From contig NC_052349.1 of the NCBI RefSeq assembly GCF_009727055.1, positions 40,288,029-40,352,028 of the forward strand: DNA of 64,000 bases, in the 5' to 3' direction. Both the position numbers and the translations under genes were made by a program. Under the pieces are notes generated by a model. It was not told the DNA's origin, did no database searches, and was given only the letters and a program-made list of their open reading frames with translations. The stretch comes from Benincasa hispida (taxonomy: Eukaryota; Streptophyta; Magnoliopsida; Cucurbitales; Cucurbitaceae). Positions 34,041-46,290 of this stretch are shown here, piece by piece (within the stretch, counting starts at the first letter, position 1; every line of letters starts with the position of its first letter).

Positions 34041-35572
34041 CTGACAAACATTGTAATTTAATTTCTATTGGTATTTTTAATAATGTATCTAAATTTAGTT
34101 CATTTGGCTGTTTACATTGCAAACTTGAAAAACTACCCTCTTTATATTTCCATTTCAGCTTCATTATGTGATAAACCATTTGGTCTTATTCATTATGATG
34201 TTTTGGGTCCTGCTCCTGCTCCTACTCCTATAGTAAATGGTTATCGATATTTTTTTTGTTAGTTTTTAATGAACACTCTCATTTTACTTGGATAGATTTT
34301 CTTAGGAGTCGTTCTTCTTTACCTCAAATCTACATTAAGTTTGCCAAAATAGTTCATACTTAGTTTTCTCAAACCATCAAAATCCATTGCACAGATAATG
34401 CAATGGAGTATTAGGACTCTCACCTCCTGTATTTTCTCACACAATAGGGTATTCTTGTCCAACACTCATATCCTTATGCCTCTCAACAAAAGAGACGAGC
34501 AGAACGAAAACATCGTAATAACCTTGATTCTATTCATGTTTAACTTCTCTCTACATCTTTCCCAAGATGTTTTAAGGTGAGGCTATCCTAACTTGTGTTT
34601 ATGTCATCAATCGTATTCCTTTCTCTACTATTCAAAAATTATCTCCCTTTGAACGACTGCATGGTACTTCTTCCTCTTACTCTCATCTTAAATTTTTTCG
34701 ATGTGCATGTTTTGTTCTACTGCATCCTCATGAACATACCACACATGAACCTTGTGCTTGTCTATATTGTTTTCTTAGTTATGGAACTGGACATAAAGTG
34801 TTTTGATGTTGGGATCCTATTTCTAACGGTTACGTATTTTCCGTCATGTCACTTTTTGGGAACATCGTAAGTTTTCTAGTCTTTCTCCATTTCATGCATC
34901 CTAACTAGCCCCTACCCTTACTTCACTAATCCTTCCACCAATTTATTTCCTGTTTGTACCTCTTTTCCTGATCTCGATCCTTCTATGCTTCCTATCTTAG
35001 AGCTCGATCAATCTTCTTCCACCGTTGCACTCTCGAATTTACTGTCTACTCTCGATGTGGAACCTGATCCTAGCCCCTTCATCAATCCATCTGGGTAAGA
35101 GAAGCTCCTCACCATCTCAAAGACTATCACTTTTTTTTCCACTATCATGTCTTTAGTCGAACCTTTATCTTATCATAAGGCCTGTACTAACCCTCTCTGG
35201 TAGGAAGCAATAAATGAGGAACTTCATACTTGGGATTATGTTGAGTTACCTTCTGACAAGATACCTATCAGATGGAAGTGGATCTATAAAATCAAGACTC
35301 ACTCTAATGGGTTCATTGAACGTTATAAGGCTCGTCTGGTGGATAAAAGGTATTCTCAAGAGTATGGTGTTGATTTGAGGAAACTTTTGCTCTTATTGCC
35401 AGAAAGACATCTATATCAGAGTCTTTTGGTCATAGTAGCTACTAAACAATGGCCTCTTATTTAAACGGATGTTAAAAATTCTTTCCAAATGGCACACTAT
35501 TTGAAGAGGTATATGTGAAGCCCCCACCTATTACCTCTCCTCCACCTTAAAAAGTTTGTCTTCTTCGTCGTG
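34041..35572 (+). pseudogene. Copia-A integrase and N-terminal reverse transcriptase, copy 2
   Basis: Integrase: NVSKFSSFGCLHCKLEKL-like linker, SLCDKPFGLIHYDVLGPAPA (34,166-34,225; first Asp), TDNAMEY near 34,392 (second Asp) and an RAERKH-like Glu block near 34,498. The RT N-terminus from about 35,195 includes WDYVELPSDK, RWKWIYKIK and ERYKAR. Multiple frameshifts and stops. It ends at 35,572 (CTTCTTCGTCGTG), where element C inserted. Confidence 0.85.
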
Positions 35573-36845
35573 TGATAGCACTGAAAATGTGCTATCCGGA
35601 TCCAACTAATTCAGAATTGTCCTAGGATTTTATGTTTTTATTTTGCTATTTTGTAGGCATTGAGCACTCAAAAGGTAAAATCGAGCATTTGGAGTTAAAT
35701 GGGATTAATTAGAAGCAAATTAGAGGTAATTTGAGCATTGGCTTCAACGAAGAAAAAATGACCAAAATGCCCTGTGTCGCTGCATTGCAACCCTATCACT
35801 ATGCTCTAACGCTATGTTAGAAAGCAGAACACATGGATGCAGGGTAGTGTCACGATGTTTTCCCTACGCTTGCCTTACACTTAAGGTCTGATTTGCGGCT
35901 AGAGCGTTGCAACGCTGGTAGCTGCTGCTACAACTATAAAATTTTATTTATGCCGCCTAGGTCAAAAGTCTTGATTTATGAGATTTCAGTCGTCTCCTAA
36001 TTAAACTTTTGTCCACTTTTCTTCTATTTCAGTTTGAGAATGTATCAAGACATTACCTTGGCATTTTCCATGACTATTATAAGCTAAGATACTCGATCGA
36101 GCTTGAGTGTTTAGGATTTTTCACCTATTTGATGTTTATGAGATTTTAAACTAACGTTTCTCTGTAATTTCGAATTCGGTCATGTTTTGAATGTTTATGA
36201 TTATAAGATATGATGCTTGAGAATTTTATGGTTATTGATTTTGATTAACATTTGATATATGACATTGAATCTTTTGTTAATCAATTAGAAGCAATAGGTT
36301 AGGGTATCTTACAAATCACCTACATGAGCATTGTTCTAACCAACCTAGGATCAAATCAATAGATGTTTAATTAAGGCGGTTCCTTGTTGAATATTCAACA
36401 TAGCTTTGCCATAGATCTTAATACAATTAGGTCAATTAGAATTTGCATGTTGTTCATTGATTTAAATTGGTCTAATTTGTTGATTAGGTCGGATTATTTG
36501 GCTGTTCCAATTAACTTGATTAGGTCAAATTAGTTGCATGTCTCTAGTAATGAGAATCCTATGATTAAATATATTAAATAGGTGAATTCTATCAAAACCC
36601 AAGTTAGGCTTTCTCAAATTGAATTTTTACATTTTATTTCCTTTTATGCAATGTAATTTCTTTTACAACAAAACATATTTTAGAAAACCCCTTTTTAGTT
36701 ATTGTTGGACTAAAAACACTTTATTTAAGAATTTTGAGGGCTCTCTGTGTTCGACCAAGTCTTGCCACTAAAACTAGAAGTTTGTTGTGGTGGACAAAGT
36801 TAAACTATTTGGTCTAGATTTGGGAAAAGAAATCCACTCCGACCA
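35573..36845 (+). repeat. Element C solo-type LTR, copy 2
   Basis: 1,273 bp from TGATAGCACTGAAAATG to CCGACCA. It is flanked on the left by copia ...CGTCGTG and on the right by ...CTGTG then the copia ALYGLK frame, so the copia reading resumes directly after one LTR. Confidence 0.85.
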
Positions 36846-37535
36846 CTGTGCATTATATGGACTAAAAAAAGCCCCATGTGCTTGATTTGCAACATTCAGT
36901 TCCAATGTCATCAAACTTGGGTTTACCTCTTGTCTCATGACTCAACACTCTACACTAGTAAGATTCCTCATGGCATCGTTCTTCTTCTTTTATATGTTGA
37001 TAACATGATTATTACTGGTGATGATCCTCAAACCATATTCGATCTACAATTCTACTTGGGATAATACTTTGAGATGAAAAATTTTGGCTACTTCGTTATT
37101 TTCTGGGCCTTCAGGTCACATCCTGCTCTAATGGATATTACTTATTTCAAGCAAAATATGCATTTGATCTTTTAGCTCGTTCTGCCATCATTGATTCTGT
37201 CACTTCACCAACATTGTTGGATTCAAATGTTTGTCTTACTCCTTTTGTGGTGTTCCTCTTGAGAATCAAACCCTATATGGACAACTTGTTAGTTATCTTA
37301 TCTACCTAACCATGACACATCCAAACATTCTCTATGTGGTCCATGTTGTCAGAAAATTTATGTCAGCTCTTCGCACAATTCATTTAACTATTGTGCTTCG
37401 TATTCTATGTTATATTAAAGGCACAATACAACATGGCCTTTAGTTCTCCTCTCAATCATCCTTGATTCTCTCTGAATACCCTATTACTGATTGGGTAGGA
37501 GACCATACTGATAGCCTTCAAAATAAGAAAAGAGA
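36846..37535 (+). pseudogene. Copia-A reverse transcriptase, C-terminal half, first of two tandem pieces
   Basis: ALYGLKKAPCAW-like start, the YVDNMIITGDDPQ box (36,995-37,033; YVDD has become YVDN), then LVSYLIYLTMTHPN and HVVRKFMSA. It stops at 37,535 in DWVGDHTDS and switches into element C. The same copia stretch occurs again at 41,461-43,960. Confidence 0.87.
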
Positions 37536-37569
37536 TTTATAGGAACTTATAGGAACATGAAGAGTGTTC

Positions 37570-38545
37570 ATACGAGTATTGATAGAGGTTTAAGTGCCTC
37601 TGCACTGGCTTCCTGAATCATCAGATCCTAGATCACCTCCTGATTCACTACTTTTATGAGGGTTTATTACAATAGGAGAAAAGTAACATCGATGCAGCTG
37701 CATGTGGAGGACTTGTGAATAAAACTCTCTCTCAAGTTATGGACTTTATTTCCCTAATGGTTGAGAATAACAAGTAGTTCGGAACCAGAAATCGTGTCTC
37801 TTAGTCAACCACATCTTCACAAAAGGTAAATGATGTTGGAGCTAAAATTTGTAAACTTTCTACGGTTGTGAGACAGGTTTCTCTGCAAGGTCACAATCTT
37901 AGGAGCCTATTGCTGAGGTAAATTATGCTAGAAATCAGCAAGGCGATCGGATGTACAACAGTCGATGGAGAAACCAGGGACACCAGGGATAGAGTAGTTC
38001 GAGTATGTCGTTGGAGGACATAGTGAAAAGCCTGATAGAGTCTACCATGCAGATTCAACAGAACCAGGAGAGATTCCAACAGACTATTGTTTCATATATG
38101 AGTAGTATAACTTCTCAGATCTCACAACTGGTCGATGCAGTTAGCAGGTTAGACACCCAATATGGGAAGTTTCCTCCCAAACTAGTTCCTAATGTGTGTA
38201 ATGTTAGTGCCCTTCTGCTGTGAATTATGTGAACCCTGACTCGCTTGTTGATGATCCAGTTAAGGTCGTAAGTGAAGAAAGTGTTGAAGATGTTGATAAC
38301 CTGATTGCTAGCTCACTAGAAGACGAGGTATAAGATTTGATCCACCATTAAATTTTAAAATGAATATCCCTCGTGTTCCTTTCCCTAGTAGGTTTACTAT
38401 TTCTCAGGGAAGATCACTCAAGGACGAGGTGGAGTCTGTCCAGTCATTTGGAGGCAAAAGCCCTATTGCAAAGGGCAAGAAGGTTTGGGTTGATATTCCT
38501 AAAGAAAGTAACTTTGAAGTTTTTGAGAAAGAGGAAAAGAAATAA
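37570..38545 (+). pseudogene. Element C gag, copy 2
   Basis: SNIDAAACGGLVNKTLSQ (37,686) and SLEDIVKSLIESTMQIQQNQ (38,005), then the SSITSQISQLVDAVSRLDTQ helix, then a linker NIPRVPFPSRFTISQG (38,363) typical of the stretch before Tat/Athila proteases. Stops and at least one frameshift are present. Confidence 0.8.
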
Positions 38546-38559
38546 CAGATACTCAAGTA

Positions 38560-39045
38560 GAAGGTGGTTCTCACAGGTAACTTACCTATTAAGCTGGAAG
38601 ACCCAGGCATGTTTTCTATACCTTGTCAAATAGGATGTAGGGAATTTGAGCATGCCATGCTAGATTTAGGGTCCAATATTATATTATGCCTGTTCCTGTC
38701 TTCTATGAATTCCAGTCCTATATCCATCACACAAATGATATTTTGGTGTAGTTAGTTGACCACTCTATCATAAGGTCGTTTAGATTAGTGAAAGACATGC
38801 TGATTAGAGTTAATGATCTAATGTTTCCTACTGCTTTTTATGTTTTGGATGTGAATGCTTTTTCCTCTCTCTCTAATTTATCTATTTTGCTAGGGAGACC
38901 ATTTCTTAAGACAGTTAAGGCTATTATCGATGTGGACAAAGGGTTTCTCCAAATTGATCGGAGAGGTAAAATTGAAAACAATTGTATGATTGGTTCTTCT
39001 TCTCCCACTTATCCTATGTGTTTCAATACTTCTATTTTTTAGGAT
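38560..39045 (+). pseudogene. Element C aspartic protease
   Basis: Matches the protease of Tat/Athila-type gypsy elements: LPIKLEDPGMFSIPCQIG (38,582), the catalytic-site region MLDLGSNI (38,659; the family has D-L-G-A-S) and, after stops, VKDMLIRVNDLMFPTAFYVL, then LSILLGRPFLKTVKAIIDVD (38,878-38,937). This is the furthest pol-related segment kept in the element. Confidence 0.85.
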
Positions 39046-40189
39046 AGTGGATAACCTCCTAAGTTGGGGGTGGGAGATGGAGGCTTAGAAGTTTTTTGTG
39101 GTGGATACGGTTAAATTATTTGGTCCTAATTTGGGGGTGAAATCCATTTCGACCAAATTGGCATCGTTTCTGGGGATTGAATTTTTGCATTTTTCTATTC
39201 TTATCACATTGGGAACAATGTTAGATTTTAAGTTTAAGGTGTCATACGTCTGTGTTCTGGTTGGAGCCTTTGAACATCTGAGCTCGGGCTATTTTGTTTT
39301 AGTGCTTTTATGCATGTTAGCTCATGTTTTGTGGTTCATTATGATGACTTGTCTATGATGCAGCCTCTTTAATTAAATTTGTATGAGATAATGTTTGAAA
39401 AGCATGATCATGATTTTTAGCCAAGTTTTAATAATTATTCTTATCTTTCATGTATCTTTAAGTCATTATTCTTGTGAACTTAGGTCTTGAAAACCTAGAA
39501 TTGTATTATTTGGTTTAGATTTTGTTTTCAACTCAAATAACTCATGTTTGGGTTTAGAGTAACCTTACTTGTTTTAGAGCAAAACTAGATAATGTGGATA
39601 AAAGAAGCCTAGTTTTTTTTTTTTTTTTAAATAAAAAAAGAAGCAAATGTTAGCTCGCTTGTTAAAAAAAAAAAAAAAAGTGTTTGTGTGTGAATGGATA
39701 GAGGTGAAGAGAGCTACCTCACTGTAAGTTAAGGCCTCGCGGGAAAAGAGTGGATAGGTTCCCCACGGTTGAATGAGAAAGCTAGCCCACTAGGTAAATG
39801 GAATGCCATCTATGTTTTGTATGTGTGTGTTAGGCACCCTTGTCTTAGTGTTTTCTTATTTTTTGCAAGTTTGGTATGCCTAAAGTCGATAACCAAGCCA
39901 GAGTAGGGGAAAAACAAATTGAGAAACTTATAAAATCTTTCTGGGTTGTACAAGCTTATCTAGTAAGACTCTAGGTTCACTTATGCATGAATAGATTTTA
40001 AATCTTTTTTTTAAAAAATGTGCTTCATTGATTAGTAATCAGATTTCATTCTTGATTGCAAATCTTATCCTAATTGACTGTAGCGAATTATGTAACGAAC
40101 CATGAAATGTGAATGAACATATCATTTGTGTTACTGTATGTTTTATTCTACCTTGCTCGAGGAAAATCAAGAATTAAGTTAGGGGTATT

Positions 40190-41460
40190 TGATAACATTA
40201 AAAATGTATTATCTAGATTCTCTTAATTTGGGGTTGTTCTAGGATTTTATATGTTTGTTAATTTATTTTTTAGGTATTGAGCACTCAAGAGGTAAAATCA
40301 AGCCTTTGGAGTTAAATAGAGTTAATTTGAAGCAAAATGGAGATAGTTTGAGCATTCAGGCTTTAAAGGAGGAAAATAACCAAAATGCCTCTATGTCGTA
40401 ACGTTGCAACCCTATCGCAACACTCGAACACTATGCTAAAAGGCAGAAAACATGGATGCAGGGTTATGTCGTGACGATTGCCTTACGCTCTAGGTCTAAT
40501 TTTCGATTGGAACGTTGCAACGCTCCTACCAACATTGCAACACTGCGGCTATAACTATAAAATGTAGTTTAAGCTGCCTAGGTCAAGAGTCTCGATTTCT
40601 GACGATTTCATCTGTCTTCTACTTCAATTTCTCTAAACTTTTCTTCTATTTTAGTTTGAGATTGTAACAAGATATTACCTTGACGTTTTCCATGACTATC
40701 ATGAGGTAAGGTATTCGATCTAGCTTGGGCGTTTAGGATTTTTCACCTATTTGATGGTTTGTGAGATTTCGAGCTAGCATTTTTTTTGTAATTTTGAATT
40801 TTGTTATGTTTTTAATATTTATTATTATAAGATTTGACGCTTGGGAATTTTATGATTATTGCTTTCGATAACATTGATATGTGATATGTAATCTTTTGTT
40901 AATCAATTAGAAGCAATAGTTAGGGTACTTGAAAATCACATAGATGAGCATTGTTCTAATCAACCTAGGATCGAGTCAATCGAATGGTTAATTACAGTCT
41001 ATTGAATGTTCTACATAGCTTTTCCCTAGATCTTAATGTAATTAGGTCAATTTGAATTTGCATGTTGTTCATCGATTTAAATTAGTCTAATTAATTGATT
41101 GGGTGCGATTAACTGGATGTTCCAATTAATTCTCTTAGGTAAAATTAATTATATATATCTAGTAATGAGAATATTGTGATCGAATATATTGAATAGGTGA
41201 ATTCCATCAAAATCCAAGCCTGGCTTTTTCAAATAAAATTTTTGCATTTTATTTTATTTTATGTAATTTAATTTCTTTTACAACAAAAGAACTTTTACAA
41301 AACCCCATTTTGGTTACTGTTGGATTGAAAACACTTTCTTTAAGAATTTCGAAGGCTCCTTATGTTCGACCCGATCTTGCCACTAAGATTAGCTGTTTGT
41401 TGTGGTGGATACGATTAAATTATTTGGTCCGAATTTGGGCATTGAAATTCGCTCCGACCA
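40190..41460 (+). repeat. Element C 3' LTR
   Basis: 1,271 bp, TGATAACATTAAAAATG to CTCCGACCA. It is preceded by the purine tract and followed by CTATG then the copia RT again. It has the same GC-rich motif patch as the other C LTRs (40,400-40,560). Confidence 0.85.
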
Positions 41461-44137
41461 CTATGATATGGATTAAAACAAGCTTCAAGCATTTGGTTTG
41501 CAACCTTTAGTTCCACTGTCACCCAACTTGGGTTTTCCTCTAGTTCTCATGACTCAACATTCTTTACTCATAAGACTCCTCATGACATCATTCTCCTTTT
41601 ATATGTGGATGAAATGATTACTACTGGTGATGATCCCCAGGCCATATCTGAGCTACAACGTGTTGGGTTTTATATCCTAAAAACTCGCAGTTTGTAAAAT
41701 GATAAACATTTTCTATAATCAATATACTTGTTATTAATTTATAAATTGCACGAAAGTCTAAATCCAATAAACTAAGACCCATGACTATTGTATGAGTACT
41801 TGAATTTTATGTAGAGACATAAGAGTGGATTGAGTTCGAGTAAATAGTCAAAATGATCTATGATACATGAATGAGATTGGGTACCTTATTCTGGTAACAC
41901 CATTGGATGCGGCCTACTTTGTAATTGTTATAAAGAGTTGTAAAGTGCTACATACGATGTGATCCTAATTTGTACATGTTATGACATGAGAAGTGGGGGC
42001 AACCTATGCAATGAGTTTGCATAAGATCAAGACCAAGAAATAAGTCACTCTTACTTTATAACGTTATTTACTGTTTAAGACTGACTATTTCACCTAGATG
42101 ACCTAGGTAACTCGATCTTAATCCTGAGCTAACTATGAACTCTTGTTTATTCGGGATTTCTCTTTTATTTGCATAGTTGAGGTTGGCTCAACAGCGCCAG
42201 CTCAATAAGATTCCCATTTCAGGGGTAAGATCGAATAGATAGCTAAGAACATAGGGTGCAAGACGAAGTTCACGCCTACCCAATTTAGGGATAGGAGAAA
42301 GGTTTTTCTCTCAAGTACTGAATCCAAGTCTTGAACAAGGGACCTCACCCTCTCACTGGGCTGAGAGAGTTTGGTTTAGTGACAAGATCACAAACAAGTT
42401 GTTCATTAGAGGATCCGTAGGGACTTGAGAAATAAGACGTAATCTTGGGGGTAAAGCTAATATTTGATCCAACCGTTATTACAAACAACCTCTGAAGGGT
42501 CGACTTGCTGATTATGGTTAAATCATGTGGACAGAATATATCTACAGTGAGGGGAGTGCAACTATGGGCTTTAGTGGAATGACCCATTAGTTAACGAATA
42601 GGGATTAATTTGGTCTAATGAGTTTAGCTAATTAATCTCGGATCATTGGAGCCCATGATCTGTAGGTCCGCGAGGTCCCCCTACTAGCTTGTAACGGACT
42701 AGCTTTAGAATAGCGTGATAAGTTAATTTGAAACCTTCAAAGGGAATTAGTAATTATATGAGATATAATTATGTTTAATTTTAGAATTAAACGGAATAGG
42801 AGAATTTATATATTTAAATATGATTTAAATATATAAAGATGGATATGTGTTAAAATTAATTTAATATTTGATATTAAATTAATTAAGTTTTATTTAATAA
42901 TTAATTTATGAAATAATTAATTTTTCAATTTTAAAATCAAAATAGATTTTTAAATCAAATTTTTGATTTTGAGATAAAATTGAAAAAGGAAAAGAAAACA
43001 AAAACACAAAATAGAAAAATGTATTTTTCCATTAGCCATCACCTAACTAGCTCACACATATTGCAATGTCTTGCCGTTGTCTTCTCCAAGCATAAGCTGC
43101 AACTCATGCAGCTCTTCTCATTGCATGTTAATCTGCAATATAATGAAGAGATTGGAGTGAAAATCGGGCATGCAATCTACAGAATTTTGAGAGAAAATTC
43201 GGTTTGAAGAATGGTTCTTCAACAAAGTTGCTGTAGTGAGCTTTTCTCTTTCATCCCTTGATTCAAGCTTATTTTGAGTCCCACAACTCAATCTAGAGCA
43301 TCAAGAGAATAGTTGAGAAGATCTTGAGATGGTCTACAACAAGATATGGAGAAGATAACAGCTGGGGATGGAGCTTTGAAGAAGTTTTACAAGAGGTATG
43401 TCTTGAAACCCATTTTTTCTGCAGAAGCATGCTTTATATTATGCCAAAATTAGTGAATTTGAGTACTTAGATGATCCTTGTATTTCTGTTGCTGATGATA
43501 TAATCCTACACAACGTTACCTGGGAGAACGCTTTAAGATGAAAGATTTGGGATCACTTAATTATTTTCTTGGCCTTTAGGTCACATCTTGCCCTAATGGA
43601 TATTGCTTTGTGTCTGATCTTTTAGCTCATTCTGTCACTTTACTAACATGTTAGATTAAAATGTTTGTCTGACTCCTTTTGATGATGTTCCTCTTGAGAA
43701 TCAAATCCTGTATCGACAACTTTTTGGCAGTCTTATCTACCTAACCATGACGCGTCCAGACATTGCCTATGTGGTCCATGTTGTCAGTCAATTCATGTCA
43801 GTTTCTTGCACTATTCATTTCACTATCATGCTTCATATTCTACATTATATCAAAGACACACTTGGGCATGGTCTTTAGTTCTCCTGTCAGTCATCCTCGA
43901 TTCTCTCTGAATATCTTGACGCTGACTAGGCAGGAGACCCTACTGATAGATGATCCACCATAGATTACTATTTTTATTTAGGTGATTCTTTTTTCTCTTG
44001 CCGTAGTAAGAAACAAACGGTTGTTTCTTGTTTTAACATAGAGTCTAAATATCGTGCGCTTGTTGTTGCTACTTCAGAGGCTTACAGCTTCATTGGCTTC
44101 TAACAGACATGGGGTCCCCTAAAGACTCTACCGCTAT
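41461..44137 (+). pseudogene. Copia-A reverse transcriptase and RNase H, second tandem piece (split by D2)
   Basis: Repeats the RT stretch of 36,846-37,535 (catalytic box YVDEMITTG near 41,600, YVDD altered differently) and continues beyond it. Past D2 it has FKMKDLGSL-like, FGSLIYLTMTRPDIAYVVHV (43,725-43,784), DYYFYLGDSFFSCRSKKQTV (43,962) and SKYRALVVATSEAYSFIG near 44,045, i.e. RNase H. It is interrupted at 44,137 by element E and resumes at 49,578. Confidence 0.88.
41661..43510 (+). mobile_element. Solo LTR D2 in copia RT
   Basis: 1,850 bp, TGTTGGGTTTTATATCC to ATAATCCTACA, with a perfect 5-bp TSD, CAACG, at 41,656-41,660 and 43,511-43,515. Removing it restores the copia frame ELQ...LGERFKMKDLG. 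It has no coding sequence or primer site inside. The opposite-strand relative is G. Confidence 0.9.
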
Positions 44138-44786
44138 TGTTGGGTTATTCAATCTTTTCTAGACCCAATTACTCAAGATCAACACTGAGATGATGAAGAA
44201 ATGGCTGAGAAAGGCTCTGTCAAATCCTCGATGATAGATACTCGATACTCAATAAGTTTCTGCTCGATACTTGATGGGAATTTCCTTCTATCCTCAACGA
44301 GTTTATGTTATTTTCTCGATGGAACACGATGAGTGTTGATCGATACTCGACTCTACTCGATGAGTCTTAATCTTTACTCGAAGCAACTCGAAGATGAAAA
44401 TGACTGACTTAATGCTACTCGATAGAAGAAAATCAATGCACGATTCAAATCGGTAATCTGGAATTTGATTCGATTTGATAACAAGATTGTATTTTCTTCA
44501 TTTTCAGAAAGATTGATGTCGATTGAAAGAAGAAGATAAAGAGAAGAAGAAGAAACACACAAGATTACGTGGTTCGACAAATATGCCTAGGTCCACAGGA
44601 AGATTCATGTTCTTTTCACTTTGAAGATTATGTATAGCTTGTTTTGTTTACGAAAAAATAGAAATTATGAACTACTCTATTTTGTTTTCTGATCAGTGGT
44701 ATTTATAACACATAACAACAAACCGTTATAAGATAAATTTAGTTATAAACGGAACTAGCTGAGGTATTTGAGTCACGGTTTCTTCA
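44138..44786 (-). repeat. Element E 3' LTR
   Basis: 649 bp. On the minus strand it starts TGAAGAAACCGTGAC and ends AATAACCCAACA, preceded by the purine-rich AGTCAAGGTGGAGAATT. It is packed with CTCGAT and ACTCGA words (44,225-44,450). Confidence 0.9.
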
Positions 44787-45500
44787 AATTCTCCACCTTG
44801 ACTTTAATGCCTGAAATCTTCAGATCTTCCTAATTCGGACCATTCTATCTACCCTGTGTCTGGAAGTTCGAAACCAACTTGTTCTAGATATTTGACCAAT
44901 TTAAGTTTTGAAACTAGTTTTTTCAACATGTCAGCTACATCTCTGATGTGTGAACCTTTAAGATTTCTATTTCCCCTGTCTATACTTTGTCTCTGATGAA
45001 CTGATACTTTATATCAATGTGTTTAGTTCTAGTGTGGTATTGGGGATTTCAAGATAAATGAATAGCACTTTGGTTGTCACAGTAGAGTTTTACCACTGTT
45101 TTATTTATTCCAAAGTCATTCAGCAATCCCTTAAGCCACATTGCCTCTTTAATTGCTTATGTTAAAGCCATATACTCAGCTCCTGTTGTAAATCTAGCTA
45201 CTATACATTGTAGTGTTACTAGCTGATTAGATTAGGATCATAAAGGAATAGGTAGCCTGTTAGGGACCTCCTTTTGTTCAAATCACCAGCATGGTCAGCA
45301 TCCACATATCCATATATGTTATAAGTTTGGTTCAACTGATTTTTCATATATTAGTCTTGAGTTTTTAGACCAAACTAAATATCTTAAGATCCATTTAGTA
45401 GCCTCCGAGTGTCTCTTACCTGGGTTAGACATATATCTACTATCAAGGCTAACTGAATATGAGAGATTAGGTCTAGTAGAAATCATCAAATACATTAGGC
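44787..45500 (-). pseudogene. Element E RNase H
   Basis: Minus-strand translation gives AEYMALT near 45,175, LYCDNQSAIHLS near 45,070 and RTKHIDIKYQFIRDKV near 45,010, the typical copia RNase H end. Stops separate the blocks. Confidence 0.85.
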
Positions 45501-46290
45501 TTCCGACTGCCTAACTATAAGGTATAACTGACATCTGTTTTTTATGTTCTTGGTCAGAATCTTTAAGAGAGTTGGCTGAGGATAACTTGAAGTGTTGAGC
45601 AATAGGCAAGCTTACAGGTTTAGCATCACTCATATTAAACCTTTTTAGGATCTTCTCACAATAGTTAAACGGATTGATGCTTAAAACATACTCCTCCTTA
45701 TTCCTTAGAATTTCATTTCTTAGGATTTTGCTTGCTTCTCCCAAGTCCTTCATATCAAACTCCCTTTTTAAGAGGTTTTTAACATGGCTTAGATCTTCCT
45801 TGGACCTACCTGCCAGTAACCTATCATCCATATATATGAGTAGATAAACCTTGTCCTTATAGGAACTTGTATTTACTTAAACACATATGTCAAATGAACT
45901 TCTTTTGAATCTAATGTTAGAAATATAGTCATTGAACCTTCTATACCAGCACCTCGGTGATTGTTTTAAGCCATAAATTGACTTGTTGAGTAGGCAATAA
46001 AGATTTTGTTTTCCTTTAACTTCAAATCCCTTAGGTTGTATCATATAGATTGTCTCTTCTAGATGTCCATGAAGGAAGGTAGTTTTCACATAATTCTAAG
46101 TTATTTTGAGCAACCAAGGATAAAAGAATTCTTATAAAGGTTTGTTGGACAACTAAAGAGAAAATCTCTGAGTAGTCTATTCCTTCTCTATATGTAAACC
46201 CCTTTACAACCAACCTTGCCTTATACCTAGGTTTCTAATCACAAGATGCACCTTTCTTAAGTTTGAAGACCCATTTAAAGGAAACTGGTT
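45501..46290 (-). pseudogene. Element E reverse transcriptase
   Basis: From 46,213: VVKGFTYREGIDYSEIFSLV, then FLHGHLEETIYMIQPKGFEV (about 46,077-46,018) in another frame, LLNKSIYGLKQSPRCWYRRF, and the intact catalytic box LLIYMDDRLL near 45,840. Then FDMKDLGEASKILRNEI and the thumb down to 45,511. A frameshift lies at about 46,090 and stops at 45,850-45,880. Confidence 0.9.

Larger units (their letters stand above)
13490..38340. repeat. Tandem segmental duplication, copy 2
   Basis: This is the longer copy of the duplicated unit. It is inflated by the 6.0-kb chromovirus (16,365-22,351) and the 4.0-kb G1/D1 nest (29,974-33,927), neither of which is in copy 1. It retains CHS exon 1 and a Mutator-type MITE that copy 1 lacks. 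It lacks about 1.25 kb that copy 1 has at roughly 200-1,440. Similarity to copy 1 ends inside the gag-protease region of element C, near 38,340; everything to the right is single copy in this window. Confidence 0.88.
37536..40189 (+). mobile_element. Element C internal region: gag and protease, no pol
   Basis: A Tat/Athila-type Ty3/gypsy interior that lacks RT, RNase H and integrase, resembling gag-only non-autonomous elements. It starts abruptly (no 5' LTR junction) at 37,536. gag and protease relics are listed separately. The last 1.1 kb (39,050-40,189) is non-coding, includes a GTGGATAGGTTCC block shared with element B, and ends in AATTAAGTTAGGGGTAT, a purine-rich tract before the LTR. Confidence 0.8.
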
